Shown: piece after piece, positions 26,844 through 35,043 of the stretch
How the letters are laid out: each line of letters begins with the position of its first letter
Numbering within the stretch: position 1 is the first letter of the stretch
Assembly: GCA_963743945.1 (NCBI GenBank)
Contig: CAVURO010000008.1
Coordinates: 1-64,000 of the forward strand
Reading direction: 5' to 3'
Length of the DNA: 64,000 nucleotides
Origin: JACOTK01 sp963743945
GTDB taxonomy: Bacteria > Actinomycetota > Acidimicrobiia > Acidimicrobiales > CADCSY01
Program-made: the position numbers and the translations under genes
The notes under the pieces: model-generated
What the model saw: the letters and a program-made list of their open reading frames with translations, nothing else
The model's database searches: none
Told to the model about the DNA's origin: nothing

Positions 26844-27467
26844 CTACGAGTCTGCGGTTCGGTGCGCGAGCTCGGGCTCATCATGCAGCGCCGCCGGCTG
26901 GTCACGGAGATCGATGATGTCCTCCGCCATCTCGCTCAACTCGACGGCGTAATAGCGTTGGCAGTCAATTTCATCGATCTGTACATGAGCGACCTCTCGG
27001 GCGATCGCCGTGACGAGATCGGGCAGGCCAACCTCGTTCACGTTGTAGTCGCAGCAGTCGAAAGCGGTCATGCCCCGGTTGTTCAGGATGAAGCCGGCGA
27101 TCTTGTGGAGCATGGCTCGAACCCAGGGCCCGCCCTGGAGGTCGGGTCGCACGAGCAGCGCACTGATGTAGTAGATGGCACCTCGCTCGTAGTGGTCGGG
27201 GAAGTGATGTCGGTAATAGGTGGGGTTGAGCCAGGGAAGGGTCGCGAGCTCGGTGGCCAACGTGGCGAGGGCACAGGGTCGCCCGTGCTCATCCCTCCCG
27301 ATGAACTTGACGACAGCGTCGGATGCCATCTCGTGTCGGAACTCATCGTCGGTGAACCACTGGCGAATCGCACTGCGAGTGGCGAGCGGGGCAAAGGACC
27401 GGCGGTAGAGATCAAGGAATGGCTCGACGTCGTCACGGTCGACCTGGCGATCGATCGTGATCGACAG
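26844..27467 (-). CDS. GNAT-fold protein next to the arginine decarboxylase, start codon unclear
   Basis: A protein of about 207 residues. SITIDRQVDRDDVEPFLDLY looks like a GNAT first strand and helix, YYISALLVRPDLQGGPWVRA like the acetyl-CoA-binding strand-turn-helix, and QRYYAVEL like the last strand. No ATG, GTG or TTG occurs in frame between a TGA near 27480 and the ATG at 27329, although the coding pattern clearly extends upstream. Either CTG at 27467 is the start, or one extra base near 27468 separates the ORF from the ATG at 27480. Its stop lies 11 nt before the decarboxylase start. It may acylate agmatine or a derived polyamine; the GNAT call rests on pattern only. Confidence 0.6.
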   Translation of the reverse strand: MSITIDRQVDRDDVEPFLDLYRRSFAPLATRSAIRQWFTDDEFRHEMASDAVVKFIGRDEHGRPCALATLATELATLPWLNPTYYRHHFPDHYERGAIYYISALLVRPDLQGGPWVRAMLHKIAGFILNNRGMTAFDCCDYNVNEVGLPDLVTAIAREVAHVQIDEIDCQRYYAVELSEMAEDIIDLRDQPAALHDEPELAHRTADS

Positions 27468-27767
27468 CGCGTGGTCTCATGATCGTCCGACGAGCGACAG
27501 CGGTGGGTGCATCTTGACCGTCCAGGGAGCGACGACTGGGTGGGGTGTGGGTGTGACCGTTTCGGTTGCGGGACACCGGTGTCTCCGGCGCCGGCGTGTG
27601 ACAGCGGACCCAACGTAGCTCACCAAGGTTCGGGGGAGCACAATGCCTGGGTTCCCGTGCGCGAGCGCTTCGCCGGCTCGCATCGCTCCTCGCTCGAAAG
27701 GGCCATGCATCGGACCCTCGACGCTTCGATCTGACAGGTCGGTCGATGCGCTTTAGGCTCCCTCGAC
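27468..27767. other. Intergenic region between the decarboxylase unit and nuo operon 2
   Basis: About 300 bp between divergent transcripts. The right end contains the nuoA2 promoter listed separately. Short reading frames exist on both strands but have poor codon pattern, so I do not annotate them. I could not identify a convincing left-facing promoter. Confidence 0.4.
27731..27759 (+). promoter_or_regulatory. Promoter of nuo operon 2, probably leaderless
   Basis: CTGACA (27731-27736) and TAGGCT (27754-27759) are separated by exactly 17 bp, the optimal spacing for a housekeeping sigma factor. The GTG start of nuoA2 (27768) is only 8 nt after the -10 box, so transcription should begin at or next to the start codon, giving a leaderless mRNA. 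No ribosome-binding site is present before that GTG, which agrees. Confidence 0.65.
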
Positions 27768-28133
27768 GTGTCGGAGCTGCTGCGCGCTTATCTCACCGTG
27801 GTCGTGTTCCTTGCTGCCGCGGGGCTGCTGGTCGGAGTGTCATTGGGCATGGGCAGGTTGCTGCGACCGAAACGCCCTTCTGCCCAGAAGGGGATGACCT
27901 ATGAGAGCGGGGTGGACCCGGTCGGTTCCATCTTTGGTCAGAGTCAGGTCAGGTATTACATTTTTGCTCTGCTCTTCGTGATGTTCGACGTGGAGGCCGT
28001 GTTCATCTTTCCCTGGGCCATGGGCCTGGAGGTCTACGGCGTGTTCGGTTTGGTCGAGATGGCGATCTTCATCGTCATCCTTGCTCTTGGCCTGCTCTAC
28101 GCATGGCGCAAAGGGGTTCTTCGGTGGGTCTAG
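27768..28133 (+). CDS. nuoA: Complex I-like subunit A of the second nuo operon
   Basis: A 121-residue three-helix subunit. The loop reads GMTYESGVDP, with Ser where the operon 1 copy has Cys, and the helix segment FDVEAVFIFPWA keeps the acidic residues. It lacks the C-terminal extension of the first copy. It is the first gene of operon 2 and starts with GTG only 8 nt after a -10 box. It overlaps nuoB2 by 10 nt. Confidence 0.95.
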   Translation: MSELLRAYLTVVVFLAAAGLLVGVSLGMGRLLRPKRPSAQKGMTYESGVDPVGSIFGQSQVRYYIFALLFVMFDVEAVFIFPWAMGLEVYGVFGLVEMAIFIVILALGLLYAWRKGVLRWV

Positions 28134-28624
28134 TCGAGAAGGGTCTGATTCCCAAGCCCCTCACACATCTGCTCAACCTCAGTCGCAAGTACTCGCTGTG
28201 GGTCTACCAATGGGGATTGGCCTGTTGCGCGATCGAGATGGGTGCGGCGTTCGGCTCGCCGCGTTACGACGTCATGCGCCTCGGTGTGATCCCATTTCCC
28301 GCCGGCCCTCGCCAGGCCGACCTCGTCGTCATCTCCGGCACGGTCACCGACAAGATGGCGCCGGCCATCCGCCGCCTCTACGAGCAGATGCCCGACCCCA
28401 AGTACGTGATCTCCATGGGCAGCTGCGCCAACTGCGGGGGCCCGTACTGGGACTCCTACTCGGTGACGAAGGGCGTCGACCAGATCATTCCCGTCGACGT
28501 CTATGTTCCCGGCTGTCCCCCCCGACCCGAGGCGCTCCTCGAGGGCATCGTCCTGCTCCAACAACTGATCGGCAACGAGGACATGGCCGAACGCTGGCGA
28601 GGTGATCCCATTGTCGTCTCCTGA
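28124..28624 (+). CDS. nuoB: Complex I-like subunit B (cluster N2), second operon
   Basis: A 166-residue protein with all four N2 ligands: C34 and C35 (GLACCAIEMG), C101 (SMGSCANCGG) and C131 (YVPGCPPRP). An extra Cys (C104) follows the third ligand. I chose the GTG at 28124 because AAGGGG lies 7 nt upstream; an ATG-type start at 28103 would add 7 residues inside nuoA2. It forms the quinone-reducing end of the 11-subunit enzyme. Confidence 0.95.
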   Translation: MGLVEKGLIPKPLTHLLNLSRKYSLWVYQWGLACCAIEMGAAFGSPRYDVMRLGVIPFPAGPRQADLVVISGTVTDKMAPAIRRLYEQMPDPKYVISMGSCANCGGPYWDSYSVTKGVDQIIPVDVYVPGCPPRPEALLEGIVLLQQLIGNEDMAERWRGDPIVVS

Positions 28625-29312
28625 GGCTCCCGAGGTGATCGCCACGCCCGAGGTCGATCACGCTCGTCAACACCTGATCGACGTGCTGCGCGCCGAGTTG
28701 GGCACAGGGCTCATCGACACCTACATCAAGCCCGGCCTCGACGTGTGGGCACGGGTGAGCGCCGATGCCTGGTGCCGAGCAGCGGAGGTTTGTCGGGACA
28801 AGCTGCACATGCGCTATTTCTGTTTCCTCTCCGCGGTCGACTGGCTTCCCTCCCCATTCGGCAAGAGCGAGGATGGAGCGTCACGCACCGGCGACGAAGT
28901 GCGTGCGCTCACCGCGGCGAACCTGGCCGAGGGTCTTGCGCACGGCTACTGCGGTGGGGACACGCGCTTCCAGCTCATCGCACGCCTTCACTCGGTGACG
29001 ACCCATCTCGGCATCCATCTCAAGGTGGACGTCTCCGACTCGGACCTCACCGCAGCGTCGTGGGTCCGCATCTTCGCCGGAGCGAACTGGCATGAGCGCG
29101 AGGTGCACGAGATGTTCGGCATCGTGTTCACCGGCCATCCCAACATGGCCAAGCTCTACCTGCCGGGTGATTTCGTCGGCCATCCCCTGCGCAAGGACTT
29201 CCCGCTGCTGGCTCGTGAGGTGAAGCCCTGGCCGGGTCTGGTCGACGTCGAGCCGATGCCCGGCGAGCCCGCCGACGAGGAAGATGGTGAAGCGTCGGGA
29301 GAAGAGGCATGA
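28611..29312 (+). CDS. nuoC: Complex I-like subunit C, second operon
   Basis: A 233-residue 30-kDa-family subunit, about 70 residues longer than the operon 1 copy because of an N-terminal extension and a central insert (GKSEDGASRTGDEVRALTAA). The signature EREVHEMFGIVFTGHPN and VGHPLRKDFPLL is intact. I chose TTG at 28611 because GAGGTGA precedes it at a suitable distance; GTG at 28602 is also in frame. It overlaps the ends of nuoB2 and nuoD2. Confidence 0.93.
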   Translation: MSSPEAPEVIATPEVDHARQHLIDVLRAELGTGLIDTYIKPGLDVWARVSADAWCRAAEVCRDKLHMRYFCFLSAVDWLPSPFGKSEDGASRTGDEVRALTAANLAEGLAHGYCGGDTRFQLIARLHSVTTHLGIHLKVDVSDSDLTAASWVRIFAGANWHEREVHEMFGIVFTGHPNMAKLYLPGDFVGHPLRKDFPLLAREVKPWPGLVDVEPMPGEPADEEDGEASGEEA

Positions 29313-30481
29313 ACACGCTGACCGAGCGCCAGAAGCTTGCCTACATCGCCGGACAGGCCGCCGAGGCTCGTATCAACGTGGAGCTCGAGACCGAGGGCAT
29401 GACGCTCAACATCGGACCGCAACACCCCGCAACCCACGGCACCTTGCGGGTGGTCGCAAAGCTCGACGGCGAGCAGGTCGTGTCGGCCTATCCGGTGATG
29501 GGCTACATGCACCGGGGATACGAGAAGCTCACCGAGGTGCGTACCTATCCCCAGGTCACCACCTTGGTGAACCGCATCGACTGGCTGGGCAGCTTCGCCA
29601 ACGAGGTGCCCTTCATCCTCGCGGCCGAACAGCTCATGGAGGTCGAGGCGCCGCCTCGTGCCCAGTGGATCCGCACCATCCTCTTCGAGCTGTCCCGAAT
29701 CGCGAACGTCGCGCTGTTCCTCGGCGACATGGGAGTCCAACTCGGCGCCATCACGCCCGTCTTCTACGCGTTCCGAGACCGCGAGTACGTGCTCAACCTG
29801 ATCGAGTCGGCAACCGGCGGGCGTTTCCACCCCAACTTCGACCGAATCGGTGGCATCAAGGACGATCTCCCCAAGGGCTGGATCGAGGAGACCCGTGGGG
29901 TGATGGTCAAGGTGCGGCGGTTCTGCGATGAGCTCGAGGAGTTGATCCTGGGCAATCCGATCTTCACCGCGCGCACTCGTGGTGTGGGCGTGATCCCCGG
30001 AGAGACGGCATTGCACTACGGCCTCTCGGGCGCGAACCTCCGTGCGAGCGGGGTCGACTGGGACCTCCGTCGGGACGGCGCCTCGCCCCTCGCGTGGAAC
30101 CAGATCGACTGGAAGGTCTGGACCCATCCCGACGGCGATTCCTTCGCTCGCTACTGGGTGCGCCTGCAGGAGACGCGTGAAGCGTCGTCCATCGTCGAGA
30201 AGCTGCTGGACGGCCTTCCCTCCGGCCCGATCATGGCGAAGGTGCCGCGCATCATCAAAGTTCCCCAGGGCGAAGCCTGGGTCTCGACGGAAAACCCCCT
30301 GGGCGAGATGGGCTACTACGTTGTGAGCAAGGGCGACCTCGGTCCCTTCCGGGTCAAGATTCGCTCGGCTTCGTTCAACAACATCTCGATCGTGCCCTGG
30401 GTGCTCAAGGGCGTCTACGTCCCTGACATCATCACCATTCTGGCCAGCCTGTATTTCATCCTTGGAGACATCGACCGGTGA
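29309..30481 (+). CDS. nuoD: Complex I-like subunit D (49-kDa), second operon
   Basis: A 390-residue subunit. The signature GPQHPATHGTLRV starts near residue 36, so it lacks the long N-terminal extension of the first copy. The quinone-site loop reads GYMHRGYEKLTE; R69 aligns with human NDUFS2 Arg85 (mature numbering), which NDUFAF7 methylates. A methyltransferase of that family is encoded at the end of this operon. The C-terminus GDIDR is normal. It overlaps nuoC2 and nuoH2. Confidence 0.96.
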   Translation: MNTLTERQKLAYIAGQAAEARINVELETEGMTLNIGPQHPATHGTLRVVAKLDGEQVVSAYPVMGYMHRGYEKLTEVRTYPQVTTLVNRIDWLGSFANEVPFILAAEQLMEVEAPPRAQWIRTILFELSRIANVALFLGDMGVQLGAITPVFYAFRDREYVLNLIESATGGRFHPNFDRIGGIKDDLPKGWIEETRGVMVKVRRFCDELEELILGNPIFTARTRGVGVIPGETALHYGLSGANLRASGVDWDLRRDGASPLAWNQIDWKVWTHPDGDSFARYWVRLQETREASSIVEKLLDGLPSGPIMAKVPRIIKVPQGEAWVSTENPLGEMGYYVVSKGDLGPFRVKIRSASFNNISIVPWVLKGVYVPDIITILASLYFILGDIDR

Positions 30482-31512
30482 TGATTGCTGTTGCATTGTC
30501 CGATTACTGGGTCCAGACCGCCATCAAGACCGGTGTGGTGCTGGCGGTCATTCCGACGGCAGCGCTCATCCTGGGCTACGTCTTCCTGTTGAAGATGATG
30601 AGCCACATGCAGAGCAGGCTGGGTCCCATGGAGGCCGGGCCCCACGGCTTGCTCCAACTCGTGGCCGACGGCCTGAAGTTCATCCAGAAGGAGGACCTGT
30701 TCCCCGATCGCGCCGATCGATTCGTGTTTGCGGCCGCTCCCCTGGTGGTCCTGTGCTCGACCTTCATGCTCTACGTCGTGGTTCCCGCGGGCCCGACGCT
30801 CATCGTCGAGGACCTCAGCACGGGCGTCTTCTACGCCCTGGCAGTCTCCTCGATCTCGGTTCTGGGTGTGTTGATGGCGGGGTGGGCATCAGCGAACAAG
30901 TACTCGCTGATGGGTGGTTTGCGTGCAGCCGGCCAGCTCATCGCCTACGAGCTTCCGATGGTCCTCGCCGTGGTTGGTGTGGTCATCCAGGCGGGCACGC
31001 TGAGCCTGCAGGGAATCGTGTCGTCCCAGGCCGACGGCGAGATCTTCGGAATCGGGTTGATCGGCAATCCGTTCATCCTCACCCAGTTCGTCGGGTTCGC
31101 GATCTTCCTCATGGCAACGCAGGCCGAGCTGACCCAGCCCCCTTTCGACATGCCGGTGGCGGAGAGCGAGATCGTCGGCGGCTATCAGGTCGAGTACACC
31201 GGGTTCCGCTTCCTGATCTTCTTCATCGGCGAGTTCGGCACAGCCTTCGTGTTCGCCGGCATCGCCGCCACCCTCTTTCTGGGTGGCTGGTACGTGCCCG
31301 GGCTGGATCTCGACGGCGGCTTCCTCTCGAACCTGATCGGCCCCGGCGTGTTGTTCGCCAAGATCATGTTGGTCTCGTTCCTGATCTTCTGGGTCCGCTT
31401 CACCTATCCCCGACTCCGAGAAGACCAGCTGCAGACCTTTGCATGGAAGTATCTGATCCCGATCTCCCTGCTGAACATCCTGGCGACCGCTGTCCTGAAG
31501 GTGGTGCTCTGA
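30481..31512 (+). CDS. nuoH: Complex I-like subunit H, second operon; no E, F or G gene precedes it
   Basis: A 343-residue ND1-family membrane subunit. MQSRLGPMEAGPHGLLQ, LADGLKFIQKEDL-like (VADGLKFIQKEDL) and QPPFDMPVAESEIVGGY mark the quinone-tunnel loops. It follows nuoD2 directly with an ATGA overlap, so the nuoE, nuoF and nuoG genes found at this place in operon 1 are missing. The GTG at 30478 could be the start and would add one Met. nuoI2 begins 1 bp after its stop. Confidence 0.95.
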   Translation: MIAVALSDYWVQTAIKTGVVLAVIPTAALILGYVFLLKMMSHMQSRLGPMEAGPHGLLQLVADGLKFIQKEDLFPDRADRFVFAAAPLVVLCSTFMLYVVVPAGPTLIVEDLSTGVFYALAVSSISVLGVLMAGWASANKYSLMGGLRAAGQLIAYELPMVLAVVGVVIQAGTLSLQGIVSSQADGEIFGIGLIGNPFILTQFVGFAIFLMATQAELTQPPFDMPVAESEIVGGYQVEYTGFRFLIFFIGEFGTAFVFAGIAATLFLGGWYVPGLDLDGGFLSNLIGPGVLFAKIMLVSFLIFWVRFTYPRLREDQLQTFAWKYLIPISLLNILATAVLKVVL

Positions 31513-31513
31513 C

Positions 31514-32002
31514 ATGCCCCAGATCCCCGGCCTGTTGAAGGGCCTCGGTGTCACGTTCAAGACCATGCTGCAGCCGACCGTGACGGTGCAGTATCCGCAC
31601 GAGAAGGAAGACGTCGCCCCACGCGCCAGGGGTGTCATCGCGCTCAAGGAGGACAACTGCACGGTGTGCATGTTGTGCGCCCGAAGCTGTCCCGATTGGT
31701 GCATCTACATCGAAGGTCACAAGACCAAGGCCCCGCCCCGTCGTGAGGGGGGCAAGCCACGTACCGTGCAGCTGCTCGATCGTTTCGACATCGACTACAG
31801 CCTTTGCATGTACTGCGGCATCTGCGTCGAGGTCTGTCCGTTCGACGCGCTGTTCTGGAGTCCCGAGTACGAGTACTCCGAGGTTCGTATTGCCGACCTG
31901 CTCCATGACAAGGACAAGCTCGGGGAGTGGATGGAAGGTGTTCCCGACTTCGAGTCGTACGAAGCCGGTTCGGAGCAAAAGGTCAAGAAGGTGCCGCGCT
32001 AG
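31514..32002 (+). CDS. nuoI: Complex I-like subunit I (N6a/N6b), second operon
   Basis: A 162-residue protein with two [4Fe-4S] motifs, CTVCMLCARSCP and CMYCGICVEVCP. The size is normal and there is no His-rich tail. Without NuoE, F and G, this subunit and NuoB are the only Fe-S proteins of the operon, so the electron donor probably docks here, as proposed for ferredoxin-dependent complex I relatives. The C-terminus is lysine-rich (GSEQKVKKVPR). Confidence 0.95.
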   Translation: MPQIPGLLKGLGVTFKTMLQPTVTVQYPHEKEDVAPRARGVIALKEDNCTVCMLCARSCPDWCIYIEGHKTKAPPRREGGKPRTVQLLDRFDIDYSLCMYCGICVEVCPFDALFWSPEYEYSEVRIADLLHDKDKLGEWMEGVPDFESYEAGSEQKVKKVPR

Positions 32003-32520
32003 TGGTTGCACAGAACATCGCCTTCGGCGTCCTTGCCGCTGCAACCTCGCTTGCCGCGATTCGTGTGGTCACCACGCGCAACGTCGTGCACGCCGCCCTC
32101 TATCTGGTCGTCGTGCTGGCAAGCGTCGGTGCGCTCTACATCCTGTTGACCGCCGAGTTCGTCGCGGCGGTGCAGATCCTGGTCTACGTCGGCGCCATCG
32201 TGGTGCTGCTCCTGTTCGGCGTCATGCTCACCAAGGCAACCCTGGGTGAGGACGACCAACTCGACAACGACCAACGTTGGCTTGGAGCGGTCACCGCCCT
32301 GTTCCTTCTCGGCACGCTGAGCTTTGTTCTCGTCGACGCCTTCGGCGACGACAAGCTTCCGTCGCTGGAAGGTGTCAGTCGGGCCACACTCGAAGCGGAG
32401 CGTGGCAGCGGCGCAGTCGGCGATGCGATCTTCTCGACGTTCCTGGTGCCGTTCGAGGTGGTGTCGGTGCTCCTGCTGGCAGCGTTGGTCGGCGCCATCG
32501 TTCTGGCCCGTCGGGACTGA
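32002..32520 (+). CDS. nuoJ: Complex I-like subunit J, second operon
   Basis: A 172-residue ND6-family subunit. The coupling helix reads VQILVYVGAIVVLLLFGVML. It starts with GTG at 32002, overlapping the nuoI2 stop (TAGTG). An in-frame start at 31927 lies well inside nuoI2 and is unlikely. It ends 15 bp before nuoK2. Confidence 0.92.
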   Translation: MVAQNIAFGVLAAATSLAAIRVVTTRNVVHAALYLVVVLASVGALYILLTAEFVAAVQILVYVGAIVVLLLFGVMLTKATLGEDDQLDNDQRWLGAVTALFLLGTLSFVLVDAFGDDKLPSLEGVSRATLEAERGSGAVGDAIFSTFLVPFEVVSVLLLAALVGAIVLARRD

Positions 32521-32535
32521 GGGAAGGTCACGATC

Positions 32536-32844
32536 ATGTTGCTCAACCAGTTCCTCCTGCTCGGCGCTGTGCTCTTCTGCACCGGCGTCTACGGCGTTCT
32601 CGCCCGGCGAAACGCCGTGTTGGTGCTGATGTCGATCGAGCTGATCCTCAATGCCGTCAACATCAATCTGCTTGCCTTCGGCGCCATGCACGGCGAAGCG
32701 GCAGCGGTGGCGAGTCAGGTGTTCGCCCTTTTCGTCATCACCGTGGCAGCAGCAGAGGTCGGCGTGGGGCTTGCCATCGTGCTGCTCATCTATCGCAACC
32801 GAACAAGCGTCGACCTCGACCGTGTCGATCTGATGAGGGGCTGA
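32536..32844 (+). CDS. nuoK: Complex I-like subunit K, second operon
   Basis: A 102-residue ND4L-family protein with three helices. The membrane glutamates are in LMSIELILNAVNI and VAAAEVGVGLAI. A GGAAGG-like site (GGGAAGG, 32521-32527) precedes the ATG by 8 nt. nuoL2 starts 3 bp after its end. Confidence 0.95.
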   Translation: MLLNQFLLLGAVLFCTGVYGVLARRNAVLVLMSIELILNAVNINLLAFGAMHGEAAAVASQVFALFVITVAAAEVGVGLAIVLLIYRNRTSVDLDRVDLMRG

Positions 32845-32847
32845 CCG

Positions 32848-35025
32848 ATGCTGGAAAACGCGTGGATCATCCCGGCGATCACGTTCGTGTCGTTTTGGAT
32901 CATCCTCTTCTTCGGCAAGCGTCTGCCCAGGGGCGGCTCCGAGATCGGGGTTGGCGCGCTGGCGCTGACCTTCGTGCTCTCGTGTGTCGCGGTCTTCCAA
33001 TGGGTTGACCGGCCTGCCGACACGCTCATCCAACCCGCCGGCGCAACCCATGCATCCGCCGACGAGGGAGAATCCCCCACCGGGGGCCACGAGCCCCCGA
33101 CATCGGGGGTGGATGAGATGGAGGAGGGTCATTCGCTGGGGTTGCGGGTGGTGCCTGCGGGTGCCGAAGGCGGGACCGAAGTCGAGGGTGAGGCGGAGGG
33201 CCACGAGGTGGAGCCGATCAGGGCCGCGGTCGACAAGTCGACGACGTGGTTCAAGCTCGGCTCGATCGAGGTCAAGGCCGGCATCCACATCGACGGCCTC
33301 GCGGTGACCATGCTTTTCGTCGTCACGCTCATCTCGCTCCTCGTGCATGTCTTCGCCACCAACTACATGCAAGGTGACGTGCGCTTCACCCATTTCTTCG
33401 CTGCGCTGTCGCTCTTCACGACAGGCATGTTGGTTCTGGTGGTGTCGAGCACCACGCTGCAGATGCTCTTCGGCTGGGAGCTGATGGGTCTCTGCAGCTT
33501 CATGCTCATCGGTCACTGGTGGGAGAAGAAGGAGAACTCCAACGCGGCGATGAAGGCGTTCCTCACCACCCGCACGGGCGACATCGGTCTCCTGGTGGGT
33601 ATCAGCACCTTGTTCTTTGCAGCCGGACGCACCTTTGACATCGCGGCCATCAATGCCGCTGCACTGGGTGGCGGCATGAGCGAAACCGCGTTGAAGGTCG
33701 GAGCCGCCGCCCTGCTCGTGGCGGTGATCGGCAAGTCCGCGCAGTTCCCGCTGCACACCTGGTTGCCCGACGCGATGGCCGGCCCGACGCCGGTGTCGGC
33801 CCTCATCCATGCCGCCACCATGGTGGTTGCCGGTGTGTACCTGGTCGCCCGGCTGTACGGGGTCTTCTGGGAGGGCTTCGACATCTCGGCCGGCGGCGCC
33901 AATCCGATCGCCATCGTCGGCGGGGTCACCGTCGTCATCGCGGCATTGCTCGCCTTCGTGCAGAACGACATCAAGAAGGTGCTCGCCTACTCAACGGTGA
34001 GCCAGCTCGGCTACATGGTCATGGCGCTCGGCGTCGGCGCATGGACGGCGGCGATCTTCCACCTCTTCACGCACGCCTTCTTCAAGGCGCTGCTGTTCCT
34101 GGGTTCGGGGTCGGTGAGCCACGCGGTGCACAGCTTCGACATGCGCAAGGAGATGGGCGGGCTGCGCAGGTACATGCCCACGACCTTCGCCACCTTCATG
34201 ATCGGTTCCGTGGCTCTCGCGGGGGTCTTCCCGTTTGCCGGCTTCTGGTCCAAGGACGAGATCCTGCTGGGTGCCGGCGAGAACGGCTACGAGTTCTTCA
34301 TGTACGTGGGTCTCGTCGGGGCCTTCATGACGGCGGCCTACATGACCCGCTGTGTGTACCTCACGTTCTTCGGCGAGTACCGAGGGCACGGTCATCCGCA
34401 TGAATCGCCCAAGGCCATCACCGTGCCACTGATCGTCCTCGCGGTGTTCTCCATCGCCGCCGGGTGGCTCAACGCTCCTTTCCTCGACTACTGGTTCGGG
34501 GAGGTGACGCAGAACGAGACGGGTGTGATGGCCGGTCTTGCCCATCACCCGTTCGAGGTCGGCGCGGCCCTCGTCTCGACGGTCGTCGTGTTGGTTGCCC
34601 TGGGTCTGGGCTTTGTCCTCTTCTTTCTCGACAAGTTGCCAACCGGTGTCACGCAGCGCCACGTGTTGGCCCGAGTGGGATATCGCATCCTGGACAACAA
34701 GTACTACCTCGATCGTCTGTACACCGACTGGATCGTTGGTTCCATCAAGGGAGCCATTGCCAAGGCGGCGTACTGGACCAACCAACGGGTTCTCGACGGC
34801 GTGGTGAATGCCGTAGGCGTGGGCGCCAAGCGCCTTGGCCGTTGGGTCTATGGCACCATCGACCAGGGCCTGATCGATGGTGCCGTCAATGGGGCGGGAG
34901 CAGGCGCAGAGGGTGCAGGCGGCGCGCTTCGCACCCTCCAGTCCGGCCGTGTCCAGCAGTACGGAGCGCTGCTCTTCGGAGCGGCAACCGTGTTTGCCTT
35001 TGTCCTCGCGATCCTGGCCGTCTAG
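32848..35025 (+). CDS. nuoL: Complex I-like subunit L with acidic insert, second operon
   Basis: A 725-residue ND5-family subunit, about 85 residues longer than the first copy. The excess is a hydrophilic, acidic and Gly/Pro/His-rich insert between the first two and the third helices (about residues 55-130, for example DEGESPTGGHEPP and EGEAEGHEVEPI). The helix 5 segment FGWELMGLCSFMLIG and GKSAQFPLHTWLPDAMAGPTP carry the key Glu and Lys. The lateral-helix C-terminal region and last anchor helix are present. Confidence 0.95.
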   Translation: MLENAWIIPAITFVSFWIILFFGKRLPRGGSEIGVGALALTFVLSCVAVFQWVDRPADTLIQPAGATHASADEGESPTGGHEPPTSGVDEMEEGHSLGLRVVPAGAEGGTEVEGEAEGHEVEPIRAAVDKSTTWFKLGSIEVKAGIHIDGLAVTMLFVVTLISLLVHVFATNYMQGDVRFTHFFAALSLFTTGMLVLVVSSTTLQMLFGWELMGLCSFMLIGHWWEKKENSNAAMKAFLTTRTGDIGLLVGISTLFFAAGRTFDIAAINAAALGGGMSETALKVGAAALLVAVIGKSAQFPLHTWLPDAMAGPTPVSALIHAATMVVAGVYLVARLYGVFWEGFDISAGGANPIAIVGGVTVVIAALLAFVQNDIKKVLAYSTVSQLGYMVMALGVGAWTAAIFHLFTHAFFKALLFLGSGSVSHAVHSFDMRKEMGGLRRYMPTTFATFMIGSVALAGVFPFAGFWSKDEILLGAGENGYEFFMYVGLVGAFMTAAYMTRCVYLTFFGEYRGHGHPHESPKAITVPLIVLAVFSIAAGWLNAPFLDYWFGEVTQNETGVMAGLAHHPFEVGAALVSTVVVLVALGLGFVLFFLDKLPTGVTQRHVLARVGYRILDNKYYLDRLYTDWIVGSIKGAIAKAAYWTNQRVLDGVVNAVGVGAKRLGRWVYGTIDQGLIDGAVNGAGAGAEGAGGALRTLQSGRVQQYGALLFGAATVFAFVLAILAV

Positions 35026-35043
35026 AGAGCTGAGCAGGGAATC

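Noticed and set aside
27507..27734. Small plus-strand ORF in the gap before nuo operon 2
   Set aside because: Its composition (Cys, Gly, Arg, Ser mix) and lack of a ribosome-binding site suggest chance. It also overlaps the promoter -35 box.
29309..30481. [NiFe] hydrogenase large subunit instead of NuoD2
   Set aside because: Group 4 hydrogenase large subunits resemble NuoD, and the operon lacks nuoEFG. But the Ni-binding CxxC pairs are absent, and the GPQHPATHG start and GDIDR end are those of complex I.
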